A stretch of DNA of 64,000 nucleotides from Mycogone perniciosa (GCA_025331125.1 JAOALB010000206.1:1-64000); one strand, 5' to 3'. Counted from the stretch's first letter, positions 46,305 through 57,705 are shown. Numbers and translations are program-made. The notes: generated by a model not told the origin, from the letters alone.

Positions 46305-47657
46305 ATGCAGTCTACACGTCATTTAGCAGCTAGGCTGCCATTATGCATCACGCCATGTTTGGCCCCTTTGACTCTTCCACCAACATGGCCTTTGCCATCG
46401 GGACGAAGGGGTGTTGCGTCGGCATCATTGGCTCACGGGCAAGGCACTGTCGCTGCTGTGGCACACCCAGGCTCACATACGACTTCACACTCTGCCTCAC
46501 CTTCACCCTCGAGGCGGGAACGCATCCGAGACGCCAAGCCCTTCTCTGAGTTTCTCACAGATACCTTCCATCGGCAGCATGACTACCTTCGCATTTCTGT
46601 CACCGAAAGATGTAACTTGCGGTGTGTCTACTGTATGCCCGAGGAGGGTGTTCCGCTTTCCCCGGACAGGAATCTCCTCACCACCCCTGAGATTGTGCTT
46701 CTCTCATCCCTATTCGTCTCACAAGGTGTGACGAAAATCAGGCTGACGGGGGGTGAGCCAACGGTCCGACGTGACATCTTGCCTTTGATGCACCAACTCG
46801 GTGCGTTGCGACCACATGGCCTGAGAGAGCTTTGCATTACAACCAATGGCATCTCCCTGTATCGAAAGCTGGACAGCATGGTCGACGCTGGGCTGACGGG
46901 TGTCAACTTGAGCCTCGACACCCTCGATCCTTGGCAATTCCAAATCATGACACGGAGAAAGGGGTTTGACGCGGTCCAGAAGAGCATTGACCGCATCCTG
47001 GAGCTCAACTCACTTGGAGCAGGCGTCAAGTTGAAGATAAACTGCGTTGTGATGAGGGGCTTGAACGACCAAGAGATCGTACCGTTTGTCGAGCTGACGC
47101 GGGAGAAGGACCTCGAGGTTCGCTTCATTGAGTATATGCCATTTGATGGCAACAAGTGGAGCCAAGGCAAAATGTTTAGCTACTCGGAGATGTTGGACCG
47201 GATCCGGGAAAAGTATCCTGGCCTCCACAAGGTCCAAGATGAGAGGAACGATACAAGTAAGACGTGGAAGATCTCTGGGTTTACCGGTCGTATCGGCTTC
47301 ATTACAAGCATGACGCACAACTTTTGCGGCACCTGCAACCGGCTGCGTATCACAGGAGACGGAAACCTCAAGGTTTGTCTCTTTGGAAATGCAGAGGTAT
47401 CGCTACGCGACATCTTGCGAAGGTCTAACAACGGTGAGCCGATCGATGAGCAGGCCTTTGAGGCTATGAAGCAGATTGAAATGAATCGCCGACAGGGGCT
47501 GGCCAACGTGTCAGACGTGCCACTGGGAATGGCCCCGAATGAGGCTGAACTCCTCGACGTTATCGGGATGGCTGTCAAGAGAAAGAAGGCAAAGCATGCT
47601 GGCATCGGGGAGCTGGAGCACATGAAAAACCGGCCGATGATTTTGATAGGTGGGTAA
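46305..47657 (+). CDS. GTP 3',8-cyclase, MoaA/MOCS1A domain of molybdenum-cofactor synthesis
   Basis: Radical-SAM enzyme that, with MoaC, converts GTP to cyclic pyranopterin monophosphate, the first step of molybdenum cofactor synthesis in mitochondria; the cofactor is needed for nitrate reductase. Single frame, 450 residues. Residues 1-80 are Arg/Ser-rich without acidic clusters, a mitochondrial presequence. The radical-SAM triad CNLRCVYC (C103, C107, C110) follows RISVTER, then LTGGEPTVRRD. The second cluster motif is FCGTCNRLRITGDGNLKVC. The protein ends in the catalytically important double glycine, MILIGG. A MoaC frame starts 142 nt downstream on the same strand, matching MOCS1/cnxABC loci, so a shared transcript is likely. 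Confidence 0.95.
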   Translation: MQSTRHLAARLPLCITPCLAPLTLPPTWPLPSGRRGVASASLAHGQGTVAAVAHPGSHTTSHSASPSPSRRERIRDAKPFSEFLTDTFHRQHDYLRISVTERCNLRCVYCMPEEGVPLSPDRNLLTTPEIVLLSSLFVSQGVTKIRLTGGEPTVRRDILPLMHQLGALRPHGLRELCITTNGISLYRKLDSMVDAGLTGVNLSLDTLDPWQFQIMTRRKGFDAVQKSIDRILELNSLGAGVKLKINCVVMRGLNDQEIVPFVELTREKDLEVRFIEYMPFDGNKWSQGKMFSYSEMLDRIREKYPGLHKVQDERNDTSKTWKISGFTGRIGFITSMTHNFCGTCNRLRITGDGNLKVCLFGNAEVSLRDILRRSNNGEPIDEQAFEAMKQIEMNRRQGLANVSDVPLGMAPNEAELLDVIGMAVKRKKAKHAGIGELEHMKNRPMILIGG

Positions 47658-47799
47658 AAACGGACATATACCCCTTGGGAACACGGCATTTGGGCGGCGC
47701 AAGTGCATCTGTCGAATATTAAGACATTATCGTGTTAGCCTGTTGTCTTTGTTTTGTCTATTTTCTTGGATAATGAGTAGGATATTTGCTAAGTAGTCA

Positions 47800-48459
47800 A
47801 TGTTAGATCCTGTTCCTACGTCCTTGACAAGCACTATGCCGCCCAGAATACGGCGCCTCCTTGCTCATGGCGCATCAATGGGCATCCCACAATCAACCTC
47901 AGCATTGAGGCACTACGAGCAGCGACGCCAGCTATCTAGTTCGCGATATCTCAGGAGTGACAATGATGATAGCCGGGAGAAGAAAGCCCGTCTAACCCAC
48001 ATATCAGACTCGGGGGCAGCACGAATGGTATCCATCTCGGAGAAACAAGTGACGTCGCGAGTAGCCACAGCGGCATGCACCGTCCGCTTCTCCAACGAAA
48101 CCGCCATCAACCTCATCCGAGAGAACCAGATGAAAAAGGGCGACGTACTAGGCGTGGCACGTGTAGCCGGTATCATGGCAGCGAAACGAACGCCGGACCT
48201 GATCCCCCTATGTCACCCGATCGCCCTCTCGAAAGCCAGTGTCGATCTAGAGATTACGGGCGGCTGTGAAATCGAGATCCGAGCGACGGTGACGTGCGAC
48301 GGGAAGACGGGAGTAGAGATGGAAGCACTTACAGCGGCGTCGACGGCGGCGTTGACGGTATATGACATGTGTAAGGCCGTGGACAAGAAAATGATTATTG
48401 AGCGGTTGAGAGTTGTTTTGAAAGAGGGAGGGAAAAGTGGGAGATGGGTAATGGAATAG
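47800..48459 (+). CDS. Cyclic pyranopterin monophosphate synthase, MoaC/MOCS1B domain
   Basis: Completes step one of molybdenum cofactor synthesis by rearranging the MoaA product to cyclic pyranopterin monophosphate. The frame gives 219 residues, and the MoaC domain covers about residues 60-219. It contains LTHISDSGAARMVSIS, the active-site LIPLCHPIALSKASVDLEI, CDGKTGVEMEALTAAS and the terminal KMIIERLRVVLKEGGKSGRW. The first 55 residues are not MoaC-like and are arginine-rich (MPPRIRRLLAHG). They could be a separate mitochondrial presequence or, in a spliced MoaA-MoaC fusion, a linker. In MOCS1-type loci, splicing that skips the MoaA GG-stop makes a fusion; whether that happens here cannot be seen. 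Confidence 0.93.
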   Translation: MLDPVPTSLTSTMPPRIRRLLAHGASMGIPQSTSALRHYEQRRQLSSSRYLRSDNDDSREKKARLTHISDSGAARMVSISEKQVTSRVATAACTVRFSNETAINLIRENQMKKGDVLGVARVAGIMAAKRTPDLIPLCHPIALSKASVDLEITGGCEIEIRATVTCDGKTGVEMEALTAASTAALTVYDMCKAVDKKMIIERLRVVLKEGGKSGRWVME

Positions 48460-50548
48460 GAGCCTGCGAAGAGAGGAGTGGCATGATGCTACGATTGTCG
48501 TAAAGCTTTGAATGTATGTACGTACGGCGTTGATCTACAGTATTGAGATACTACCCTATACTCGGCGGGTTAACCACGCAGGCTGACAGAAGAAGAATAT
48601 CCCCAACAGTTGATGGAGGGGAAATTGACATTTGAAAAGATATTGCATAAGCCCCATGCAGTAGAAGGGACAGTATGTGGGCATGCTGATCCTCCGTTTA
48701 TAGATTGATGGGCAATTGATGGGTATTCTCCACGCCGATCATACTCTGTTTGGGCCGCAGGTGAATCATACATTTATTTGTACGACCAACACCACAATGG
48801 AAAGTCCCCAACGAAAGATCTACGTACATAGGGGCCTAAAAATAAGAAGCACAATATTACTCGTGCGTACACGTTAAACATGCATCTATGCTCCGTATAC
48901 CCCCCCATACCCATCGGACGAAGCCAATAATCAATCGCTGGGCATTTGCGGTTGGCGGTGAAGAGCAAAGCACATAAAAAAAAAAGTTAGGAGAAAAATA
49001 CGAAGCCCTCATTTGCCCCTCATCCCCACCTTTAGCGGCTATCGATTACCCCTCCATAACTCGAGTTTACAGGCAAACCCGCCAAGAAGAAGAAAAGCAT
49101 CCAATCAGGTTCTCGAAGATGAGCGTTGGAGATGTCAATGCAAGTAGCCAATCATATTGCCACGATAAGCATGAGACAGACCGGTGTCGTGCTCCTGATT
49201 GCCAAACACAGCAAGGCGTGAAATGCATTTGATGTGCACTAATATTTGGAACTAAAAATGCAATGGCCAGCATAATCATATTGGCACGGAGTACGAAGTA
49301 CGAAGTAGTAATTGTATGCACTAATACTCGTAAACTCACCATTATCAGAATCAGAGGGCATAATGGCCGTTGGGAGAATTTACCAAGTCCGCGGGCGTGG
49401 ATTTGGGATTTCATGCAATCATTGTTCGTTACAAGGAGGAGGACATTGTCCTATCTCCATCCAAACCTGATTTGTCACAGCAGCGGGGTTGATTCCGTCC
49501 GTCCAGCGCATCCGCGTCCACATCCGCATCCGCATCCGCACAGGTTACAACGCAGCGTTGATTGAGGCGGGGGACGTACATTAGTATGTAGGTGTGTTAG
49601 TAGTGTATATGTGGGAGCCAAAAGAGTTTGGGCGATAACGCTGGCGTTTGCTTGTGGCTCACACATGTCAGACACCGTCCATCCGGGACCGTATCAGGCA
49701 GAAACAACAAGTTGGCCGAACCGCAGGAAATACGCGACACAAAAGTACGGAGTATGCGTGGTGCTGTCGTGTTTCGCGGCAATCCATTTTCGGTTGCCAA
49801 TGCGTTGAGCTGCTGATGCGATGCTCCACCGGCGCGGCCGTGCCGAGGACAGAGAAAAAGGACCCGGTCAAAAGAACCGGCTTTTGGTCGTGCTAGTAGT
49901 ATCTGTTATTAACAGAATGCAAGATGCAGAAATGACGGCGGCTAGGAGTTGTGGACTAGGAGTTGCAGAGTGAGCGCTCCTATGTTATGCATGCCTGTTT
50001 GAGGCTTCGTTTCCTGATCCATGAGCCATGAGGGTACGTACGGAGCATCGGCGGTACGCATACCTCGGTGGCCTCGGGGTATACCTTCTTGGTACCGTCG
50101 AGAAGCAGTCTCTGGTGTCGGTTGCGAACTGCAAATATTTTCCTAGATCTTATTTTTATGCATACTACGGAGTACTACTACTCCATACAAGCAGTGAGCG
50201 TCAAGAAAGCCACGACGGATCCTCGGTGATTCGGCACACAGCCAGGGCGCCTCGAATGGATTAGAGCTCGGTTCCGGAAGGATCTGATCTGTGTTCGGGA
50301 ACGAAGCACGGAGCATGCACCAACATGGTGCGCACAGTCTGTTTTGTCTGAATGACATGCGGCGGCGTCTTGTGTAGTAGGTATTAGAACGGACCATGGC
50401 GGGAAAAAAAAAGGACTCACTCAATTCTCCCGGAAGATCGAAAGGAAGAAGAACCTTGGAAGCCCTTCAGAACTGACACACGCCAAAGCCAAGCCGCCAC
50501 TCGACAAGTGGGACCAGTGGGACAGGCGATTTCCGTCTCACTCATTAG

Positions 50549-51358
50549 TACTCCGTACTCCGTACGAGTATGTATATTATGACGGTGGGGACGTAACTGC
50601 TGGCGATTGGCTTCTCCGAGAGGTAGTTATGTATGATGATGATGGCTGCGATTCCCAAGGAATGTGCAAGGCGAGATCTGTCAATTGGTCGTGATCACCA
50701 TGGCGGTGACGGTGGTAGTGATCTTGATGGACGCCGTCCCGACGACTAAGATGTTAGAACTGATCAAGATGCCGCTATTATTGCTGGAGAAATACGGAGA
50801 ACTTCGTGGTGGACCTATTGCTACGCGTTAGCTCACCTCACTTGTTCTGCACAGGACTGCATGCATCAGAAGTGCATTCGTAGCAAGCGTCCACTAGTGG
50901 TGGTGGCAGCATGGCATCGGTGCAGCAATTGGTCCTTGCACGCTTACAATAGATCCTAGGACCCCTATTGCCCTATTTACGAGTATTACAAGGACAGTCG
51001 AGAAATGGTGAATGGAGCAGTTGTCAGCACTGCGACAGCTGTGCTAGGAAGAGGACGTGCCCGAGTTGGTGGTTCAAAATTTGTAAGGAGTATTCCGTAC
51101 GAAGTAGTAAAGCTGCAAAAATACGAGTACTAATATCATGGCGGAGTTTTCTATGTACAACGAAGTATTGGATGCCTAGGATACTTCGTACTGCTACTAA
51201 TACTAGGTACATACTCGTAGGTCGGTACGGTTAGCACCTACTTTGCGCGGAAGGTACTACCTATAGTGGGTAGTGCGCACAAGACAGATAAAAGGGAACC
51301 CACCATAGTGGCACTTTAAGCTTACCGCGAATACATACTCCGTACTCCGTACTCCGTA
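50549..51358. repeat. Overlapping TACTCCGTA arrays
   Basis: Two 9-mers overlap at 50549-50564 and three at 51336-51358. Each overlap shares TA, so the copies form a short tandem array with a 7-nt period (GTACTCC unit). This suggests growth by slippage or step-wise addition. Confidence 0.85.
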
Positions 51359-51983
51359 TCGATATCATCGCTTTCTTCTACTCGTACATGCCGTCCCAAG
51401 TTGTCTTTCCTTTTCTTTTGCATTCTGCATTTCCTCACAGCACAGCAAAACTATTATACGGGTAGTGGGAAAGATCTGTATAAAACGAGCAGATCAACAA
51501 ACGACAGAGCACAAGACCACAAGCCCACAAGAGCCCAACTGACTGACTGACTGACCGACCGACAGCCTGCTGCGAACAGCGGTGACTTGCATCGCCACCT
51601 CTGTGCTCCGTACTACGAGTACTAAATCTCGGCGTCTGTCCGCCAATTGCCGCCCTGCGATAGTCAGCCCCCTGCTCGCTGGAACCAATCCGGCCACACC
51701 CCGACACACCCGATATAATAAGAGACACTCCCCAGTCTGTCGCGACTTTTAACTCGAGCCGAGCCCTCGTAACTCCTCCCTGGTTCGTGGTTCGGACTCT
51801 CCCAGGCTTTCCGCCTCGCGATCGACTCTTCCGCTGCCTTTACTCTTTTTCGCTGTCGCCTTTGTCTGTCTCTGTCTCGAGACTCGACTATTTTCGATTA
51901 CTACTCGCTGAGGTCGTGCAGTTTCATCTGAACTTGCATCTTTCATACGATTGAGGCGACGACTTGTGGACAAGCCCTCATCC

Positions 51984-52021
51984 ACACCACACCCACACCC
52001 ACACCCACACCCACACCCACA
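51984..52021 (+). repeat. CCCACA hexamer tract upstream of the FYVE gene
   Basis: Six perfect or near-perfect cacacc/acccac units in the presumptive 5' leader, about 80 nt before the ATG. It is not the fungal telomere repeat (TTAGGG). Confidence 0.85.
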
Positions 52022-52099
52022 TACGACAGCATCACCACTGCACCTGAAATCTCCACAACCGTTTACATTTAACCCGAGATTGCAAAAAACGCCATCACA

Positions 52100-53192
52100 A
52101 TGGCTGCCGATCTGATCATGCCAACGCTACCGGGCGCTCAGCAGCAGTTTCAGCAGTCCCGTCACTTCTTTCCCAGGCGTCCGCACCACTCCCGATCGCA
52201 ATCCTACCAGATCCCCCCCGGACCTCAGCTCTCCCCAAACAATCCCAACGACTTCAGCGATGCCAACCATGTCAACCATGCCGCCTCGACGCCTCCCTCG
52301 CCAAAGGCTTACCATACGCGCCACGCGCGCCCGCTCTACATGCCCGCTGCCCTTCGCCCAAACGACGAGTTTCCCTCAAGACCCTTGACCAAGTCTAGGT
52401 CCGGAGACTCCAGTTCCGATTCGGGGTCTGAACATACGCTGCGTCGCTCCACCACCGGCTTCATGGGCATGGACCTTGGTAGCCTTGGTCACCGTCTCAC
52501 TCGCCGTTCTACCGGCGATAGTGACAAAAGCTTCAGTGGCGAGTGGAATCTCGACATGTTTCCCGAGGTCACAGAGTCTCCGACTCGCAAGCATTGGAAG
52601 GTGAGTTTGACCGATGATTTCAATCTGCTACGTATATTTGTTGCGTCTGGCGGTCTAGACAATGTCCTAAACATTGATATTCCATGCAATGTCCCTCATG
52701 TCTCAACCTTGACCACCAAGCCGGTGCGGCAATGGTTTGATCGTCGCGCCCCCACTCATACACTCATCCGCGTATCATTGGTATGGTACAGTATACAAAT
52801 GCTGACATTTCGTTCATCAGCCCGACACAGAGTCTACCATCTGCGATGACCCGACCTGCAAGCGCAACTTTAGCTATTTTGTCCGACGACACCACTGTCG
52901 CAAATGTGGCAACATCTTCTGCGACTGGCATTCCAGCTATACCCTCCCACTCGACCAGAACGCCAACTTCAATCCTCGCGCCGCACCTTCCCGCACCTGC
53001 AATCACTGCTTTGAGCAGTTCAAGCTATGCCATAGCCGCGAGGGTAGCCAAGCTAGCTCGGTGTCATCCCATGCGCCACACACTGTGCCGTCTACTCCGA
53101 TCATGGCTCCGCCGGGTACACCCTTCGGCCTACCCCAGGGCCCTGAGGTGGCGGCCAGTGTTCCCCGAGACTGGAACTGGAGCACGTTTTGA
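52100..53192 (+). CDS. FYVE zinc-finger protein
   Basis: FYVE domains bind phosphatidylinositol 3-phosphate on endosomes. Exons 52100-52600 and 52821-53192 with a 220-nt intron, the longest found here, give 290 residues. The joined exons form HWKPDTESTICDDPTC, then RRHHCRKCGNIFCDWHSS and finally CNHCFEQF. That makes eight zinc-coordinating cysteines/histidines in normal FYVE order, with the basic RRHHCRKC patch intact. The initial WxxD motif is recreated only across the splice site. The N-terminal 165 residues are Ser/Pro-rich and disordered (RRPHHSRSQSY; SGDSSSDSGS); the C-terminal 60 are Pro/Ser-rich. No other domain is seen. A role in endosomal sorting or autophagy is inferred from the domain only. 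Confidence 0.9.
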
Positions 53193-54128
53193 ACTACTGG
53201 GGCTCGAGCATTGGATGAATACTCCCCACACGTCCGTTATGGACAATCCTTACAGGGAACGAACGCAAACCAGGCCATGTCCTATGTCCAGCTACATAAG
53301 TGCTGACACTAAAGACGTTTCCCATACCCGTGTCGCCGCTGTGGCGGCACATTCGATACCCAGAGCGAACTCATGAACTCACGAAATCAATGATGATTAT
53401 AGAATACTAGACTGGATTTGATGATTGAGCTCCCATTGGGTCGAGGCAACAGATTATGCCCAAAGGCCTATGCATGTTTTGTCAGCCATGATGGCTATTG
53501 CTTAGAATGTTTTGAAAGTTTGGGCAGGTTTGGCCTAGTTCATGGTTGATTCATTTTTCTGGCGTTGGATTTGGATGTTTGGCATCCATGATTTTAAAGC
53601 GGGCTTGCCACCAGATTATTTCTGTTCTGATTTTGGACCATGTTCCCAAGGGAACTTCAATTGCATGGCTGGCTTTGGTGGTAATACCCAATGACGATAT
53701 TTGACTAGTAAATGGTCGGCTCTATAGATTTCAATTTGACTGAATATGATGTTTCATTTTATAGTGTTTCTCAACCGTGACTGTGCTCATGTCTGGCCTG
53801 ATAGAAGGCTTCGTGTGATTTATTCAAGACATCAGTGCCTAGCATATCATCTGGCGTTGACATTTTTACAAGCATCGCGAACAACGCTCAATTAGGAACA
53901 AACAAGAGGTATGTAGATTGGAGTAAATTCAATATATGCCTACGCCTTTTCATATAAACCGGTTTAAAAAAAAATCCCATCAAAGGCAACGCCATGCATC
54001 ATCCTTTTTTCCCCCGAGACCCAAACACAATTTCATCATAAGTCTTTTTTTACATTATCTCGTTTCACCAGATTGGCCCATCTCCTCCTCTTTCTTTTGG
54101 TGTCTTGCTGCTTGTTTTCGATGGCATT
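53193..54128. other. Convergent 3' spacer between the FYVE gene and the elongase
   Basis: AT-rich sequence without a coding frame; it probably holds both 3' UTRs. No TACTCCGTA copies were found in this interval. Confidence 0.6.
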
Positions 54129-55477
54129 TTAATTCAGCCTCTGGGGAGAGACCTCCATGACGGGACTGCTGCTGCCGCTACCAGCCATGTGCTCGCCACC
54201 ATAGACTTCCCGCTCGACGTTGCGAGCGGCGTCCCATCCGGCTTTCTCGGCAAGGGCGACGTTGTTGCTCATCCGCCTTGCCCTCTTGCCGTGGATCTTC
54301 TGGGCGGCGTTGCTGCGCTTGATGTAGCTGGCGATGAAGAAGCTCACGAACAGATACGTCAGAGGGGCAAGATAGACGACGTTGAGCCAGATGGCGAAGG
54401 TCTCGCTGGATGTGGCAATGCAGGGCTGGGCGATGTACCATGTCTTGGCGGACTTGGTAAGGGGGACAATGTAGGTGATGAAGGAGTGGACCATGGCGAT
54501 GGAAGCTCCGACGATGAATTGGGTGATTTGCATGGTTGTGAGGGTACGCTTCATGCCCACGGGGATCTTGATGGAGAATGCGGACAGGGTGTAGTAAGTA
54601 TACTAGAGAAAAGAGAGTCAGCCCAATTCCAACGATTACACGGGGCTAAACACGGTTCACTCACCATCAAGGCATGAATAAAGGAGTTGAAAAGGCAGAA
54701 TATCCAGATGGGGGCAGACATGTAGCGCATGCCCGCCCACATGGACATCATGGCGCCAGCATGGTGGTACGTCTGCAAGGTAGAGCTGAACTTGCCCTTG
54801 GCCAGAATAATAAAAGTGTCGAGGACTTCGTAGAACTTGCTGAGGTAGAAGATCCAGCCGTAGTACGCAAGACCCTCGTTCCAGATACGGCCCATCTCGG
54901 TGCTACTGGGGATTCCATTTCCAGCCAACAGAGCGGCAGCTGTGCTCGGGGATGCAGTGTCCCAGCCTGCCAATGTGTCGTTGAAGTAGATGGAGTTGCC
55001 CAGACCGGGAGGGCCCTGGAGACGGCAGAAGCTATCAGCAGTGGCAGCAATGCCACCAGGGCCGAAAGGATTGGAAATGCTCCTCCGCATGACGCCCACC
55101 ATTCCCCAGAAGGTCCAGGCAGAGTAGACAGCCAGGAAGACATTGTGCAAGACGACGAAGGCGAAGAAGGGCCGGGTCTTGCTGATGGACCAGGGCTGCT
55201 TGTTGCGGGACTTGTTGTACACGTTGAGCAGCTTTGCCGTGATGGCGTAGGCGGCAGCAATGGTCAGCGGCACCTTGGGATCGAGAGCGGCCAAGTAGAT
55301 GTTGTCGGGGATGTTGAAGGGGCGCAGGATAGATGTCGCAACTGGAGCCGGAGGCAGCGGTACGGGAGCGATAGAGGGAGGGAATGTGAACAGATTGGAC
55401 GCGGGCATAGTGCCCAAGACCTGAGGGAAGCCGGCCATGGCGGAATGATACGACACGTTGTTTTGTTGGTGATGCAT
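54129..55477 (-). CDS. ELO-family fatty-acid elongase with a QxxHH box
   Basis: Condensing enzyme of the endoplasmic-reticulum fatty-acid elongation cycle (3-ketoacyl-CoA synthase). Exons 55477-54665 and 54602-54129 (62-nt intron) give 428 residues. The start chosen is the first ATG in frame (MHHQQNNV); MAGFPQVL at 55438 is an alternative. Six or seven hydrophobic segments run from about residue 85. The motifs KFYEVLDTFIILAKGK, then QTYHHAGAMMSMW (Q235, H238, H239), then FNSFIHALMYTYY are family hallmarks, but the histidine box is QxxHH rather than HxxHH. That is typical of polyunsaturated-fatty-acid elongases rather than yeast Elo1-3. A long soluble loop (residues 155-195) separates early segments. 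The C-terminus has basic residues (KIHGKRARR), not a clear KKXX signal. Confidence 0.92.
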
Positions 55478-57705
55478 CCTCTCGTTGGTGTAAGTCGCGG
55501 GTTGTCGGAGAGAGAGAGAGAAAGAGAAGAGACACACTTCCAATGGCGCGCCGAACAAGCCAGGAGAGAACAAACGTCTAGAAAAACTTGATTCTTGCAA
55601 GCTCCTTAGCAGTAGCAGTAGCAGTAGCAGAATAAATAATTAGAGTCCCAAAGGCGCCCGTTTTGGTCCGGGCCGTCTCTGCAGTCTATGCGAGGCAAAG
55701 CTGCGCCTGGCGATTTTGTTGGGGCGCGGGCGGGTCAACAGTGAAACGAGTGCGTCTGTCTGTCTACTTGTAGGTATCTTGCGCAATAGACGACCCAGCA
55801 ATTGGGGTACTCTGGAAGCAAGCAAACCAAAGGCAAAGAGCATAGATCTGAGAATCAAGAGAAATGAACGAGGTGGAGCTTCGTATTTCTATCCAAGATT
55901 GGGTTTCGTCCACGGCAACGCGCTAGGTACTGATATATCTCGCCATCTTGCCTCGGGAAATAATAGGGCTACTCCGTACGGTTTGAGAGGCCGGTATAAT
56001 AATAGTGGCTAAGAGCCGACGGGGCGCTGTTTCGGAGCCCGCGGACATAAATAAGTGTCGCGTTCATGGTGAAGTTGTTGATGATGATGATGGATCGGGA
56101 TAAGACATCATATCATGTCTTCTTATTAATGCTTCATCTTTTTACGTTTAAGCTCGCCGCGTCTGTAACAGTGTTTCTTCTTCCTGGCGGTCAATTCCCA
56201 CTATCGCTTCTTTCTGCATTCATCTGACTTATTTTCCTAGGGAAAAATAATAAAAAATACACCATATAAACCACCTTCTTCTTCGACCAGCTCACAAAGA
56301 TTTGGATGTTGATTTCTGACAGGGGTAGCAAAGGAGTTCGCCTAGGATGCTAATCTCAATTGACGTTTGGACAACAATGCTATTGGCCGGCTTCGCTCAT
56401 GCCGAGGCCCGAGAAAACCCATCAGTTTTAGCCCATCAAGCTTCCGAGCTTCTGGACGAGTACCAAAGACAATTCAACTGTTACTGTATCAATGGGGACT
56501 TGATATTCTAACAATGTACGAAGTACGAAGTGCTCTACACTCTGAAATCCTTCTTTAAAGCTCTGAACTATCTATCTGTCTTGTGAGCTTCATACAGAGA
56601 GCATCTTCCCAATCAGCGCTACAGAGTGAGAGAATCTAATACCTGTTCGCGAGCCCCAATCATCTGTCCAAATGCATACGAGTAACGCAAGCAACAAAGT
56701 ACATAAGCTTTTCTCAGACCAAGAAAAATCGCACACAGACCTGCGCCTCCATACCGAAGTATCTTAGTAACACTTTGATCCGCTCAACTTCTCGCCTCTC
56801 TCGATATTTTTTTTGTTGGGGAAGAACTGCTAGCGTCATCGACAAGGTCCTCTATCGTATGCATCCCGTCGTTCCCATCAAATAGCACTGACCAGACCCT
56901 AGTACGGAGTACTTCGTAGAGCACTCGTACAGGCCCTTACGAGCAGTTATACTCCGTACCCCAGGATCCGTAGATCAATGCTCGCGTGATAAATACGTCC
57001 ATAAGAAAAACAGCGAGGCCAGTCCGCCAAGCCTGTTATTCGTTATCTACCCCCGTATATCTTCAAATCACGCATTCACCGCTGGTCTATGTGGAATACC
57101 AGAGTACATACATACATTCCTCGTACATATATAGAGTACTCCGTACTCCGTACACACCTCTTCTATCCTCAACAAAAAAACATCGAACCTACTCCGTAAG
57201 CTTCAGGTCCTTTTGCCTGCCCCCGGGGTTCTATCCAGCTCGCCACACACATAACCACCACATCGTACGAAGTAGGTACGAAGTACTCTGTAGAAAAACC
57301 ATGCAACCAACCCAGGCTTCTGTCTCTCCTCTCCATTCCATTCGGCCGAACTCCGTCTCCGCGGGGCCCGAGATTCCATGCCATCTCATCACCCAAGGCC
57401 GGTGTAAGTCCACATATCCCGGGGTCAATACTCGTTAGGGCAGTCCGGTGATGTTAGGGAAATTGCACGGTCATACGGAGTATTATTAGCACTACTATTA
57501 CGAGTAGTAGTAGTAGTAGCAGCACTTCGCAACTCGATTACCATTCAATCATCAAGATTCATTGCGCAGGGGCTTTGTCTGATGTATCCAACCAGTTTCA
57601 TTTCAAAAATCTCTAAAAAGCAACGATATTGGTTCTCCGATTATACAGTCTTATCATCAAATCCCCCCCGTATCCCAAGAATTCATCCAATCATATATAC
57701 CTCAT
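55478..57705. other. 2.2-kb gene-free spacer upstream of the elongase
   Basis: Contains the elongase promoter with an agtagc hexamer tract (55609-55632) and the carboxypeptidase Y 3' flank. TACTCCGTA copies lie at 55970, 56903, 56950, 57137, 57144, 57190 and 57474, and TACGAAGTA pairs near 56519 and 57267. A 150-codon open frame (56986-57438, +) crosses the motifs and is not credible as a gene. Confidence 0.6.
56903..57482. repeat. Cluster of six TACTCCGTA/TACGGAGTA copies plus TACGAAGTA relatives
   Basis: Exact copies start at 56903, 56950, 57137, 57144, 57190 and 57474, with sister-motif copies near 57266-57282. This is the densest 580 bp of the pattern in the right arm, lying about 220-800 bp beyond the carboxypeptidase Y stop codon. 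Confidence 0.85.

Larger units (their letters stand above)
48460..52099. other. 3.6-kb gene-free spacer with many TACTCCGTA copies and simple repeats
   Basis: No credible coding frame. TACTCCGTA/TACGGAGTA copies lie at 49746, 50166, 50549, 50556, 51336, 51343 and 51350, with TACGAAGTA pairs near 49291, a catccg tract (49519-49540), an actg tract (51538-51562) and a cccaca hexamer tract just before the FYVE gene. The right end is the FYVE-gene promoter and leader. Confidence 0.6.

Noticed and set aside
49500..49545. Possible CRISPR-like direct repeats (catccg units)
   Set aside because: Units are six bases, contiguous, and lack spacers, and the genome is eukaryotic.
51984..52021. Telomere-like repeat
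   Set aside because: The unit is CCCACA, not CCCTAA/TTAGGG, and it sits inside an ordinary 5' leader; it is a simple microsatellite.
54674..55591. 305-codon + strand frame antisense to the elongase
   Set aside because: Same cause as above. The elongase on the - strand has clear motifs and membrane segments; the antisense product is Gly/Glu/Val-rich with no family features.
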